This document shows, piece by piece, positions 50,254-62,101 of a stretch of DNA of 64,000 nt (its first letter is position 1; the number at the start of each line of letters is the position of its first letter). Under the pieces are notes generated by a model, which made no database searches, was not told the origin of the DNA, and saw only the letters and a list, made by a program, of their open reading frames with translations. This DNA comes from Lathyrus oleraceus. Taxonomy: Eukaryota > Streptophyta > Magnoliopsida > Fabales > Fabaceae. The translations under genes and the position numbers were made by a program. Location: the NCBI RefSeq assembly GCF_024323335.1, contig NC_066580.1, positions 91,512,547 to 91,576,546 of the forward strand, given 5' to 3'.

Positions 50254-50612
50254 AGCATTATGTTTTATCTATGTTCTTGTTATGTGTTGTTCTGTTTTTA
50301 GTTATAGATTATGATTATGCTAATTATGTTTACCGTACACTTATTTTAATTCTGTCGTCATTATGTGCTTGAATGCTTATCTAATGATCACATAATGTGT
50401 GTATGCTTGTCTACTTTCTTTTCTTTAGTTTCTTCCTTTTTGCTAATGCCAAAGGGGGAGAAGACTTGTTTCTCTAATGGTTTCTCGATGCAGAATTTTG
50501 TATGCCTCTCATTTAGGGGGAGTTCTTAAACTTAGGGGGAGAATCAAATAGAGAAACTTCACTTTCAAGCATCTATCTCAAAGTTGGTTGTCATCATCAA
50601 AAAGGGGGAGAT

Positions 50613-51722
50613 TGTAGAAGCAAGCTTCAATCCAAAAAGTATTTTGATGAAGACAACATGTATCAATGCAAAAAGAGAAGAGCTTCAAAGATAATTCAAG
50701 CATCAAAGTAATCAAGCCACATATGCATGAGAAACATTTTGATCAAGCTTCTTTTTCAAGTCAACCGTTTGCAAGATTGTTGATTCACTTCTAAGGTATA
50801 TCTAATTCACTCTTAGATTAGTATACAAGTGTTCAACAATCATGATCTGCATTTGCATTTTTAACATAACCATTTGTTAACATGTTGAAATGAAAGACAC
50901 ATTTCTCTTAAAGTATTTTTCTGCATTTCAACAGTGTTAACCGTTAACCATATGGGTTAACCGGTTAACGGCCCAGTTTTTTGAAATTCTTTGTTAACGT
51001 TATACGCGTTAACCGGTTAACCCATTTGGTTAACCGGTTACCACTGTTCGTTTCAGTGAAAAATAATTTTCAGAAAATTGTACCTTTTCATCATTTTTTA
51101 TGAAAAATTTATACCTCTTTGAAAGGTGTTTTGGCAATATAAATTCTTGAATTTTTAAAATGAATTTTCACCTCCAAGAATTTTCATAAAAACTTAAGAT
51201 AATCACTCTTTCATATTTTGTTCAATATTTCATAAAAGTGTTCATAATCAAATTTTCATCTCATTCCATTTTTTGAACACTTGTATATTATTCATTGAGT
51301 GAATTATTTATCTAAGGAGAAGATCAATCAAGAGAAGATTGATAATACTACACTTTGTTAAAATCATCAAAAAGATTTATTTCTGTTTGACTTGTGATCC
51401 AGGATTGTTGGACACAAGGGTTAGTGTTGAAGAGGATTGTTCTTCATACACTTGTTTACCTATAGGTTAGATAGTAAGCATCACCATTGGTGTGAGTAGG
51501 CTGTACCATAATTCTAACTATAGTGAAATCTCTTTCGAGTCGAAAGGGGAGTGGATGTACCTTCGGATTGTGAAGGGAACCACTATAATTTCCGGGTTCT
51601 TTTTTACTTTCCGCAATTTATTTTTCCGTACTTAAACATAAAATAACCAAAAACCGGAAACAAGTTCGAAGAATTTTTAACCAACTAATTCACCCCCCTC
51701 TTAGGCGCATTTACAACTTACA
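50613..51722 (+). mobile_element. LTR 14 of array 2
   Basis: 1110 bp. Palindrome site 1 lacks one G (GTTAACCGTTAAC) and site 4 has A-to-C. CCAACTAATTCA variant at ~51681. Primer site intact. Confidence 0.92.
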
Positions 51723-52019
51723 ATTGGTATCAGAGCAACTCTGCGTTAGCTTTAAAAATACAGAATTTTAATATTTTTAATTTTTTAATTTTGGTATGTG
51801 TGTTTATGGTTGGTGCATGTGCTTTACTCTTCACCTACACCTCATAACTTTCTCCTCCCACATTTACTCACCATAAACCTTCATCTCATTTCTTCAACTT
51901 TCAACTTCTTGAGTGATATTAAAACCCATTAAACCCCACTCAACCATACTCTCTTATTAAACTCTCAAAACCCTATTCGAAAATCCTTCTCAAACATCCT
52001 AGACTCTCCATCTTCTTCC

Positions 52020-53112
52020 ATGGCTCCTCCAAGAATGGGAAAGGCCCCTGTGTCAGCATCTAGCAGTGAAGAGGAAGAAATGAAAATGGAAACAACCAAG
52101 AAGAGAAGAATGGATTTCAAAGTCAGGGTTAGACATCTTCTTAAGGGTAAGTATGTGAATCTCAAATCCTTCACCCCTATTACTTTCACTTTCCTGAGAT
52201 GTTGAGATATCAAGGGTTGCATGAGTTTATAACTGATAATGGCAAAATTTATACTGATTGGTAAAAATTTCTGAACCATTTCACCTTGAATCTGAATGAT
52301 GATGATCAACATATGCTGTCTGCCACTGTGAGAGATTGTGAAATTGTAACAGACCTAAGGTCGCTGGCTGCGTCTCTTAGGATTCCCTATTCAGGATTTT
52401 TTCTTTGGAAAGGTGTTAATCATGTTGATGGAAAATGGGCTCAATATGATAAAATGGAATATTACTACTCAATCTGTAGATTTCCAAGGGATGCTGTTGT
52501 GTCGGACAGCGCACTTCTCGCATACTCTGTTATGCTAAGAACTTGTCTGTTGATGATCGAATGCTACATTATGTTATTTGCCATGTCTTGCTGCCAAAGG
52601 ATTCAAACCTTTCACAAATCAATGATTTGGAGATGCAGGTTCTATTGCTGTGAAGAACAAAATCAGAATTAATTGGCTACCTACTATGATGTATCATCTC
52701 AAACAGCAACTATCTCTCAAACAAGGCTGCCCTATGGTCGTCTTATCTCAAGGATTTGGAATTAACAGACATGGAAATCGGGAGAGAACCGTTCCTGGCT
52801 ATGACCCCTACCACCAATGAGATCAACGGCGTTACTATTATGAAGAATACCGGGATTATTCAATGCAATGACGGATCTTACAAGTATGATGACGGGTCTT
52901 CTTCTTCAAACTTCCCTATTCCGGAGGGTGGCATTACAAACGAGTTCCTATATACCACCATGATGAGCCAACACCGTGAAACCACCCGCGCTATCAAAAG
53001 CCTTCGAAACCTTGTGTTAAGTTCTCGCAACCTTCCCATGGAAGATGATGAAGGTGAAGCCGGTAGTGAAGCGGAAGGCGAGGAGAATGAGGACAGTTCG
53101 GAAGAAGATTAA
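52020..53112 (+). pseudogene. Array 2 ORF copy 14, multiple frameshifts
   Basis: One-base losses at ~52193 (TTTCCTGAG), ~52504 (GTCGGACAG), ~52646 (CTATTGCTG), ~52720 and ~52755, and a compound change at ~52258-52272. The 3' third is open to the EED-type stop. V118A, I237T and CAG at Gln165 make it a mix of the two alternating variants. Confidence 0.9.
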
Positions 53113-53467
53113 AGCATTATGTTTATCTATGTTCTTGTTATGTGTTGTTCTGTTTTAGTTATAGATTATGATTATGCTAATTATGTTTACCGTACACTTA
53201 TTTTAATTCTGTTCATTATGTGCTTGAATGCTTATCTAATGATCACATAATGTGTATGCTTGTCTACTTTCTTTTTCTTTAGTTTCTTCCTTTTTGCTAA
53301 TGCCAAAGGGGGAGAAGACTTGTTTCTCTAATGGTTTCTCTATGCAGAATTTTGTATGCCTCTCATTTAGGGGGAGTTCTTAAACTTAGGGGGAGAATCA
53401 AATTAGAGAAACTTCACTTTCAAGCATCTATCTCAAAGTTGGTTGTCATCATCAAAAAGGGGGAGAT

Positions 53468-54577
53468 TGTAGAAGCAAGCTTCAATCCAAAAAGTATTTG
53501 ATGAAGACAACATGTATCAATGCAAAAAGAGAAGAGCTTCAAAGATAATTCAAGCATCAAAGTAATCAAGCCACATATGCATGAGAAACATTTTGATCAA
53601 GCTTCTTTTTCAAGTCAACCGTTTGCAAGATTGTTGATTCACTTCTAAGGTATATCTAACTCACTCTTAGATTAGTATACAAGTGTTCAACAATCATGAT
53701 CTGCATTTGCATTTTTAACATAACCATTTGTTAACATGTTGAAATGAAAGACACATTTCTCTTAAAGTATTTTTCTGCATTTCAACAGTGTTAACCGGTT
53801 AACCATATGGGTTAACCGGTTAACGGCCCAGTTTTTTGAAATTCTTTGTTAACGTTATAAGCGTTAACCGGTTAACCCATTTGGTTAACCGGTTACACTG
53901 TTCGTTTCAGTGAAAAATAATTTTCAGAAACTTGTACCTTTTCATCATTTTTTATGAAAAATTTATACCTCTTTGAAAAGGTGTTTTGGCAATATAAATT
54001 CTTGAATTTTTAAAATGAATTTCACCTCCAAGAATTTTCATAAAAACTTAAGATAATCACCTCTTTCATATTTTGTTCAATATTTCATAAAAGTGTTCAT
54101 AATCAAATTTTCATCTCATTCCATTTTTGAACACTTGTATATTATTCATTGAGTGAATTATTTATCTAAGGAGAAGATCAATCAAGAGAAGATTGATAAT
54201 AATACACTTTGTTAAAATCATCAAAAAGATTTATTTCTGTTTGACTTGTGATCCAGGATTGTTGGACACAAGGGTTAGTGTTGAAGAGGATTGTTCTTCA
54301 TACACTTGTTTACCTATAGGTTAGATAGTAAGCATCACCATTGGTGTGAGTAGGCTGTACCATAATTCTAACTATAGTGAAATCTCTTTCGAGTCGAAAG
54401 GGGAGTGGATGTACCTTCGGATTGTGAAGGGAACCACTATAATTTCGGTGTCTTTTTTACTTTCCGCAATTTATTTTTCCGTACTTAAACATAAAATAAC
54501 CAAAAACCGGAAACAAGTTCGAAGAATTTTTACCCACCTAATTCACCCCCCCCTCTTAGGCGCATTTACAACTTACA
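53468..54577 (+). mobile_element. LTR 15 of array 2
   Basis: 1110 bp. Palindrome site 4 lacks one A (GGTTACACTG). Primer site intact. Confidence 0.92.
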
Positions 54578-54874
54578 ATTGGTATCAGAGCAACTCTGCG
54601 TTAGCTTTAAAAATACAGAATTTTTAATATTTTTTAATTTTTTAATTTTGGTATGTGTGTTTATGGTTGGTGCATGTGCTTACTCTTCACCTACACCTCA
54701 TAACTTTCTCCTCCCACATTTACTCACCATAAACCCTTCATCTCATTTCTTCAACTTTCAACCTTCTTGAGTGATATTAAAACCATTAAACCCCACTCAA
54801 CCATACTCTCTTATAACTCTCAAAACCCTATTCCGAAAATCCTTCTCAAACATCCTAGACTCTCCATCTTCTTC

Positions 54875-55972
54875 ATGGCTCCTCCAAGAATGGGAAAGGC
54901 CCCTGTGTCAGCATCTAGCAGTGAAGAGGAAGAAATGAAAATGGGAACAACCAAGAAGAGAAGAATGGATTTCAAAGTCAGGGTTAGACATCTTCTTAAG
55001 GGTAAGTATGTGAATCTCAAATCCTTCACCCCTATTACTTTCACTTTCCCTGAGATGTTGAGATATCAAGGGTTGCATGAGTTTATAACTGATAATGGCA
55101 AAATTTATACTGATTTGGTAAAATCTTTTCTGAACCATTTCACCTTGAATCTGAATGATGATGATCAACATATGCTGTCTGCCACTGTGAGAGATTGTGA
55201 AATTGTAACAGACCTAAGGTCGCTAGCTGCGTCTCTTAGGATTCCCTATTCAGGATTTTTTCTTTGGAAAGGTGTTAATCATGTTGATGGAAAATGGGCT
55301 CAATATGATAAAATGGAATATTACTACTCAATCTGTAGATTTCCAAGGGATGTTGTTTCGGGACAGCGCACTTCTCGCATACTCGGTTATGCTAAGAACT
55401 TGTCTGTTGATGATCGAATGCTACATTATGTTATTTGCCATGTTTGCTGCCAAAGGATTCAAACCTTTCACAAATCAATGATTTGGAGATGCAGGTTCTA
55501 TTTGTTGTGAAGAACAAAATCAGAATTATTGGCTACCTACTATGTTGTATCATCTCAAACAGCAACTATCTCTCAAAATAAGGTGCCCTATGGTCGTCTT
55601 ATCTCAAGGATTTTGGAATTAACAGACATGGAAAATCGGGAGAGAACCGTCCTGGCTATGACCACTACCACCAATGAGATCAACGGCGGTACTATTATGA
55701 AGAATACCGGGATTATTCAATGCAATGACGGATCTTACAAGTATGATGACGGGTCTTCTTCTTCAAACTTCCCTATCCGAGGGTGGCATTACAAACGAGT
55801 CCTATATACCCCCATGATGAGCCAACACCGTGAAACCACCCGCGCTATCAAAAGCCTTCGAAACCTTGTGTTAAGTTCTCGCAACTTCCCATGGAAGATG
55901 ATGAAGGTGAAGCCGGTAGGGGGTAGTGAAGGGGAAGGCGAGGAGAATGAGGACAGTTCGGAAGAAGATTAA
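54875..55972 (+). pseudogene. Array 2 ORF copy 15, heavily altered
   Basis: In frame to ~55443, with E24G and one codon lost near residue 160. About ten indels follow, among them CATGTTTGCTG (~55443), GGTGCCC (~55582), GAAAATCGG (~55632) and a six-base gain near 55917. Substitutions are also more frequent than in the other copies. EED-type stop. Confidence 0.9.
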
Positions 55973-56137
55973 AGCATTATGTTTTATCTATGTTCTGGTG
56001 TGTTGTGTTGTTGTTTTTAGTTATAGATTATGATTATGCTAATTATGTTTACAGTACACTTATTTTAATTCTGTCGTCATTATGTGCTTGAATGCTTATC
56101 TAATGATCACATAATGTGTGTATGCTTGTCTACTTTC

Positions 56138-56536
56138 TGTTTGTCTGATTTCCAACATCGACTACTTTTCGTCATCTATAATGCCTTGTCTACTCTACTT
56201 TGCTTTTCTACTTTTTTATTCTTTTTTCTCTTTTTTTCTCTTACTTTTCTCTTTTTCTTACTTTTCTTTTTCTTTTTTTCCTTTTTCTTTTCTTCTTTCT
56301 TTCTTTAGATTTTTTCGTTCTTCTTCTCTTTTTCGTCTAAGTTTCGTTCTTCCTTCTTTTCTTTAGTTTCTTCCTTCTTCTCTTCTTCTTTCTTCCTTCC
56401 TTCAGTCTAGTTTTCTTCTCTTCTTCTTCTTAAGTATTCTTTTCTTCCCTTCTTTCTTTCTTCTACTTCTTTTCTTCTTCTTACTTCTAGGTTTCTTTCT
56501 TCTATTTCGTTCTTGCTTCTTTCTTCTTCTTTTTTT
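56138..56536. repeat. Pyrimidine-rich (CTT)n-like insertion in the 3' tail of unit 15
   Basis: Other units have ~28 bp of T/C here, between TCTACT and GCTAATGCC. This one has ~400 bp, almost all C and T on the + strand, after a short mixed start (TTCCAACATCGACTAC and around). Unit 15 is ~385 bp longer than its neighbours for this reason. It could be a true microsatellite expansion or low-quality consensus over a pyrimidine tract. The ORFs across it (Phe/Ser/Leu-only proteins) are meaningless. Confidence 0.85.
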
Positions 56537-56709
56537 GTTGCTAATGCCAAAGGGGGAGAAGACTTGTTTCTCTAATGGTTTCTCTATGCAGAATTTTGTA
56601 TGCTCTCATTTAGGGGGAGTTCTTAAACTTAGGGGGAGAATCAAATTAGAAAACTTCACTTTCAAGCATCTATCTCAAAGTTGGTTGTCATCATCAAAAA
56701 GGGGGAGAT

Positions 56710-57515
56710 TGTAGAAGCAAGCTTCAATCCAAAAAGTATTTTGTGAAGACAACATGTATCAATGCAAAAAGAGAAGAGCTTCAAAGATAATTCAAGCATC
56801 AAAGTAATCAAGCCACATATGCATGAGAAACATTTTGATCAAGCTTCTTTTTCAAGTCAAACGTTTGCAAGATTGTTGATTCACTTCTAAGGTATATCTA
56901 ATTCACTCTTAGATAGTATACAAGTGTTCAACAATCATGATCTGCATTTGCATTTTTAACATAACCATTTGTTAACATGTTGAAATGAAAGACACATTTC
57001 TCTTAAAGTACTTTTCTGCATCTCAACAGTGTTAACGGTTAACATATGGGTTAACCGGTTAACGGCCCAGTTTTTTGAAATTCTTTGTTAACGTTATACG
57101 CGTTAACCGGTTAACCCATTTGGTTAACGGTTAACACTGTTCGTTTCAGTGAAAAATAATTTTCAGAAACTTGTACCTTTCATCATTTTTTATGAAAAAT
57201 TATACCTCTTTGAAAAGGTGTTTTGGCAATATAAATTCTTGAATTTTTAAAATGAATTTCACCTCCAAGAATTTTCATAAAAACTTAAGATAATCACTCT
57301 TTCATATTTTGTTCAATATTTCATAAAAGTGTTCATANNNNNNNNNNNNNGTACCTTCGGATTGTGAAGGGAACCACTATAATTTCCGGTGTCTTTTTAC
57401 TTTCCGCAATTTATTTTTCCGTACTTAAACATAAAATAACCAAAAACCGAAAACAAGTTCGAAGAATTTTTAACCACCTAATTCCCCCCCCTCTTAGGCG
57501 CATTTACAACTTACA
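56710..57515 (+). mobile_element. LTR 16 of array 2, interrupted by a 13-N gap
   Basis: The outer parts are present but the segment between GTTCATA and GTACCTTCGG is replaced by N at 57338-57350. In LTR 17 that segment is ~307 bp. Palindrome sites 1 and 4 have each lost one base, and the primer site after it lacks one G (TTGTATCAGAGC). Confidence 0.9.
57338..57350. other. Assembly gap, 13 N, undersized
   Basis: Thirteen N stand for ~307 bp judging from LTR 17 (59877-60183), so ~290 bp are missing from the sequence. Confidence 0.95.
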
Positions 57516-57812
57516 ATTGTATCAGAGCAACTCTGCGTTAGCTTTAAAAATACAGAATTTTTAATATTTTTTAATTTTTTAAATTTGGTATGTGTGTTTA
57601 TGGTTGGTGCATGTGCTTTACTCTTCACCTACACCTCATAACTTCTCCTCCCACATTTACTCACCAAAACCCTTCATCTCCATTCTTCAACTTTCAACCT
57701 TCTTGAGTGATATTAAAACCCATTAAACCCCACTCAACCATACTCTCTTATTAACTCTCAAAACCCTATTCCGAAAATCCTTCTCAAACATCCTAACTCT
57801 CCATCTTCTTCC

Positions 57813-58883
57813 ATGGCTTCTCCAAGAATGGGAAAGGCCCATGTGTCAGCATCTAGCTGAAGAGGAAGAATGAAAATGGAAACAACCAAGAAGAGAAGAA
57901 TGGATTTCAAAGTCAGGGTTAGACATCTTCTTAAGGGTAAGTATGTGAATCTCAAATCCTTCACCCTATACTTTCACTTTCCCTGAGATGTTGAGATATC
58001 AAGGTTGCATGAGTTTAACTGATAATGGCAAAATTTATACTGATTTGGTAAAATCTTTTCTGAACCATTTCACCTTGAATCTGAATGATGATGATCAACA
58101 TATGCTGTCTGCCACTGTGAGAGATTGTGAAATTGTAACAGACCTAAGGTCGCTGGTTGCGTCTCTTAGGATTCCCTATTCAGGATTTTTTCTTTGGAAA
58201 GGTTTAATCATGTTGATGGAAAATGGGCTCAATATGATAAATGGAATATTACTACTCATTTGTAGATTTCCAAGGATGCTGTTGTGTCGGGACAGCGCAC
58301 TTCTCGCATACTCTGTTATGCTAAGAACTTGTCTGTTGATGATCGAATGCTACATTATGTTATTTGCCATGTCTTGCTGCCAAAGGATTCAAACCTTCAC
58401 AAATCAATGATTTGGATGCAGGTTCTATTTGCTGTGAAGAACAAAATCAGAATTAATTGGCTACCTACTATGATGTATCATCTCAAACAGCAACTATCTC
58501 TCAAATAAGGCTGCCCTATGGTCGTCTTATCTCAAGGATTTTGGAATTAACAGACATGGAAATCGGGAGAGAACCGTTCCTGGCTATGACCCCTACCACC
58601 AATGAGATCAACGGCGTTACTATTATGAAGAATACCGGGATTATTCAATGCAATGACGGATCTTACAAGTATGATGACGGTCTTCTTCTTCAAACTTTCC
58701 TATCGGAGGGTGGCCTTACAAACGAGTTCCTATCTACACCATGATGAGCCAACACCGTGAACCACCCGCGCTATCAAAAGCCTTCGAAACCTTGTGTTAA
58801 GTTCTCGCAACCTTCCCATGGAAGATGATGAAGGTGAAGCCCGGTAGTGAAGCGGAAGGCGAGAGAATGAGGACAGTTCATAA
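57813..58883 (+). pseudogene. Array 2 ORF copy 16, heavily frameshifted
   Basis: Numerous one- to three-base losses over the whole length (for example AGCTGAAGAGG ~57855, TCACCCTATAC ~57962, GGTTTAATC ~58200, GATTTGGATGC ~58410). It belongs to the outer subfamily (V118, CTT at 308, TCA-TAA stop). It lies next to a gap, and much of the damage may be assembly noise. Confidence 0.88.
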
Positions 58884-59245
58884 GAATTAAAGCATTATGT
58901 TTTTATCTATGTTCTTGTTATGTGTGTTCTGTTTTTAGTTAAGATTATGATTATGCTAATTATGTTTACCGTACACTTTTTAATTCTGTCGTCATTATGT
59001 GCTTGAATGCTTATCTATGATCACATAATGTGTGTATCTTGTCTACTTTTCTATTTTTTTTAGTTTTTTTTTTTTTGCTAATGCCAAAGGGGGAGAAGAC
59101 TTGTTTCTCTAATGGTTTCTCTATGCAGAATTTTTTATGCCTCTCATTTAGGGGGTTCTTAAACTTAGGGGAGAATCAAATTAGAGAAACTTCACTTTCA
59201 AGCATCTATCTCAAAATTGGTTGTCATCATCAAAAAGGGGGAGAT

Positions 59246-60348
59246 TGTAGAAGCAAGCTTCAATCCAAAAGTATTTTGATGAAGACAACATGTATCAATG
59301 CAAAAAGAGAAGAGCTTCAAAGATAATTCAAGCATCAAAGTAATCAAGCCACATATGCATGAGAAACATTTTGATCAAGCTTCTTTTTCAAGTCAACCGT
59401 TTGCAAGATTGTTGATTCACTTCTAAGGTATATCTAATTCACTCTTAGATTAGTATACAAGTGTTCAACATCATGATCTGCATTTGCATTTTTAACATAA
59501 CCATTTGTTAACATGTTGAAATGAAAGACACATTTCTCTAAAGTATTTTTGCATTTCAACAGTGTTAACCGGTTAACCATATGGGTTAACCGGTTAACGG
59601 CCCAGTTTTTTGAAATTCTTTGTTAACGTTATACGCGTTAACCGGTTAACCCATTTGGTTAACCGGTTAACACTGTTCGTTTCAGTGAAAAATAATTTTC
59701 AGAAACTTGTACCTTTTCATCATTTTTTATGAAAAATTTATACCTCTTGGAAAAGGTGTTTTGGCAATATAAATTCTTGAATTTTTAAAATGAATTTTCA
59801 CCTCCAAGAATTTTCATAAAAACTTAAGATAATCACTCTTTCATATTTTGTTCAATATTTCATAAAAGTGTTCATAATCAAATTTCATCTCATTCATTTT
59901 TGAACACTTGTATATTATTCATTGAGTGAATTATTTATCTAAGGAGAAGATCAATCAAGAGAAGATTGATAATACTACACTTTGTTAAAATCATCAAAAA
60001 GATTTATTTCTGTTTGACTTGTGATCCAGGATTGTTGGACACAAGAGTTAGTGTTGAAGAGGATTGTTCTTCATACACTTGTTTACCTATAGGTTAGATA
60101 GTAAGCATCACCATTGGTGTGAGTAGGCTGTACCATAATTCTAACTATAGTGAAATCTCTTTCGAGTCGAAAGGGGAGTGGATGTACCTTCGGATTGTGA
60201 AGGGAACCACTATAATTTCCGGTGTCTTTTTTACTTTCCGCAATTTATTTTTCCGTACTTAAACATAAAATAACCAAAAACCGGAAACAAGTTCGAAGAA
60301 TTTTTAACCACCTAATTCACCCCCCCTTAGGCGCATTTACAACTTACA
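59246..60348 (+). mobile_element. LTR 17 of array 2
   Basis: 1103 bp, all four palindromes intact, primer site intact. The C-run near its end is followed directly by TTAGG (one CTC lost). Confidence 0.93.
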
Positions 60349-60647
60349 ATTGGTATCAGAGCAACTCTGCGTTAGCTTTAAAATACAGAATTTTTAATAT
60401 TTTTTAATTTTTTAATTTTGGTATGTGTGTTTTTGGTTGGTGCATGTGCTTTACTCTTCACCTACACCTCATAACTTTCTCCTCCCACATTTACTCACCA
60501 TAAACCCTTCATCTCATTTCTTCAACTTTCAACCTTCTTGAGTGATATTAAAACCCATTAAACCCCACTCAACCATACTCTCTTATTAACTCTCAAAACC
60601 CTATTCCGAAAATCCTTCTCAAACATCCTAGACTCTCCATCTCTTCC

Positions 60648-61802
60648 ATGGCTCCTCCAAGAATGGGAAAGGCCCCTGTGTCAGCATCTAGCAGTGAAGA
60701 GGAAGAAATGAAAATGGAAACAACCAAGAAGAGAAGAATGGATTTCAAAGTCAGGGTTAGACATCTTCTTAAGGGTAAGTATGTGAATCTCAAATCCTTC
60801 ACCCCTATTACTTTCACTTTCCCTGAGATGTTGAGATATCAAGGGTTGCATGAGTTTATAACTGATAATGGCAAAATTTATACTGATTTGGTAAAATCTT
60901 TTCTGAACCATTTCACCTTGAATCTGAATGATGATGATCAACATATGCTGTCTGCCACTGTGAGAGATTGTGAAATTGTAACAGACCTAAGGTCGCTGGT
61001 TGCGTCTCTTAGGATTCCCTATTCAGGATTTTTCTTTGGAAAGGTGTTAATCATGTTGATGGAAAATGGGCTCAATATTAAAATGGAATACTACTCAATT
61101 TGTAGATTTCCAAGGGATGCTGTTGTGTCGGGACAGCGCACTTCTCGCATACTCTGTTATGCTAAGAACTTGTCTGTTGATGATCGAATGCTACATTATG
61201 TTATTTGCCATGTCTTGCTGCCAAAGGATTCAAACCTTTCACAAATCAATGATTTGGAGATGCAGGTTCTATTTGCTGTGAAGAACAAAATCAGAATTAA
61301 TTGGCTACCTACTATGATGTATCATCTCAAACAGCAACTATCTCTCAAAATAAGGCTGCCCTATGGTCGTCTTATCTCAAGGATTTTGGAATTAACAGAC
61401 ATGGAAATCGGGAGAGAACCGTTCCTGGCTATGACCCCTACCACCAATGAGATCAACGGCGTTACTATTATGAAGAATACCGGGATTATTCAATGCAATG
61501 ACGGATCTTACAAGTATGATGACGGGTCTTCTTCTTCAAACTTCCCTATTCCGGAGGGTGGCCTTACAAACGAGTTCCTATATACCACCATGATGAGCCA
61601 ACACCGTGAAACCACCCGCGCTATCAAAAGCCTTCGAAACCTTGTGTTAAGTTCTCGCAACCTTCCCATGGAAGATGATGAAGGTGAAGCCGGTAGTGAA
61701 GCGGAAGGCGAGGAGAATGAGGACAGTCATAAGAAGATTAAAGCATTATGTTTTATCTATGTTCTTGTTATGTGTTGTTCTGTTTTTAGTTATAGATTAT
61801 GA
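60648..61802 (+). CDS. Array 2 ORF copy 17: open but locally shifted variant (384 aa)
   Basis: Open from MAPPRM to a stop in the 3' tail, but not equivalent to copies 6 and 12. A missing T in the T-run at ~61031 shifts the frame for ~20 residues around residue 128, until losses at ~61078 and ~61090 restore it. Residues ~128-146 are therefore changed and the conserved L-W-K-G-V-N-H stretch is lost. Near the end one T is missing (GACAGTCATAAG), so the TAA is bypassed and a hydrophobic tail is added, as in copies 9 and 11. Outer subfamily (V118, L308). Whether it makes a stable protein is doubtful. Confidence 0.6.
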   Translation: MAPPRMGKAPVSASSSEEEEMKMETTKKRRMDFKVRVRHLLKGKYVNLKSFTPITFTFPEMLRYQGLHEFITDNGKIYTDLVKSFLNHFTLNLNDDDQHMLSATVRDCEIVTDLRSLVASLRIPYSGFFFGKVLIMLMENGLNIKMEYYSICRFPRDAVVSGQRTSRILCYAKNLSVDDRMLHYVICHVLLPKDSNLSQINDLEMQVLFAVKNKIRINWLPTMMYHLKQQLSLKIRLPYGRLISRILELTDMEIGREPFLAMTPTTNEINGVTIMKNTGIIQCNDGSYKYDDGSSSSNFPIPEGGLTNEFLYTTMMSQHRETTRAIKSLRNLVLSSRNLPMEDDEGEAGSEAEGEENEDSHKKIKALCFIYVLVMCCSVFSYRL

Positions 61803-62101
61803 TTATGCTAATTATGTTTACCGTACACTTATTTTAATTCTGTCGTCATTATGTGCTTGAATGCTTATCTAATGATCACATAATGTGTGTATGCTTGTCT
61901 ACTTTTCTATTTCTTTAGTTTTTCCTTTTTGCTAATGCCAAAGGGGGAGAAGACTTGTTTCTCTAATGGTTTCTCTATGCAGAATTTTTTATGCCTCTCA
62001 TTTAGGGGGAGTTCTTAAACTTAGGGGGAGAATCAAATTAGAGAAACTTCACTTTCAAGCATCTATCTCAAATTGGTTGTCATCATCAAAAAGGGGGAGA
62101 T

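Noticed and set aside
56084..56366. Phe/Ser/Leu-rich ORFs that look like membrane proteins
   Set aside because: They are translations of a C/T-only tract.
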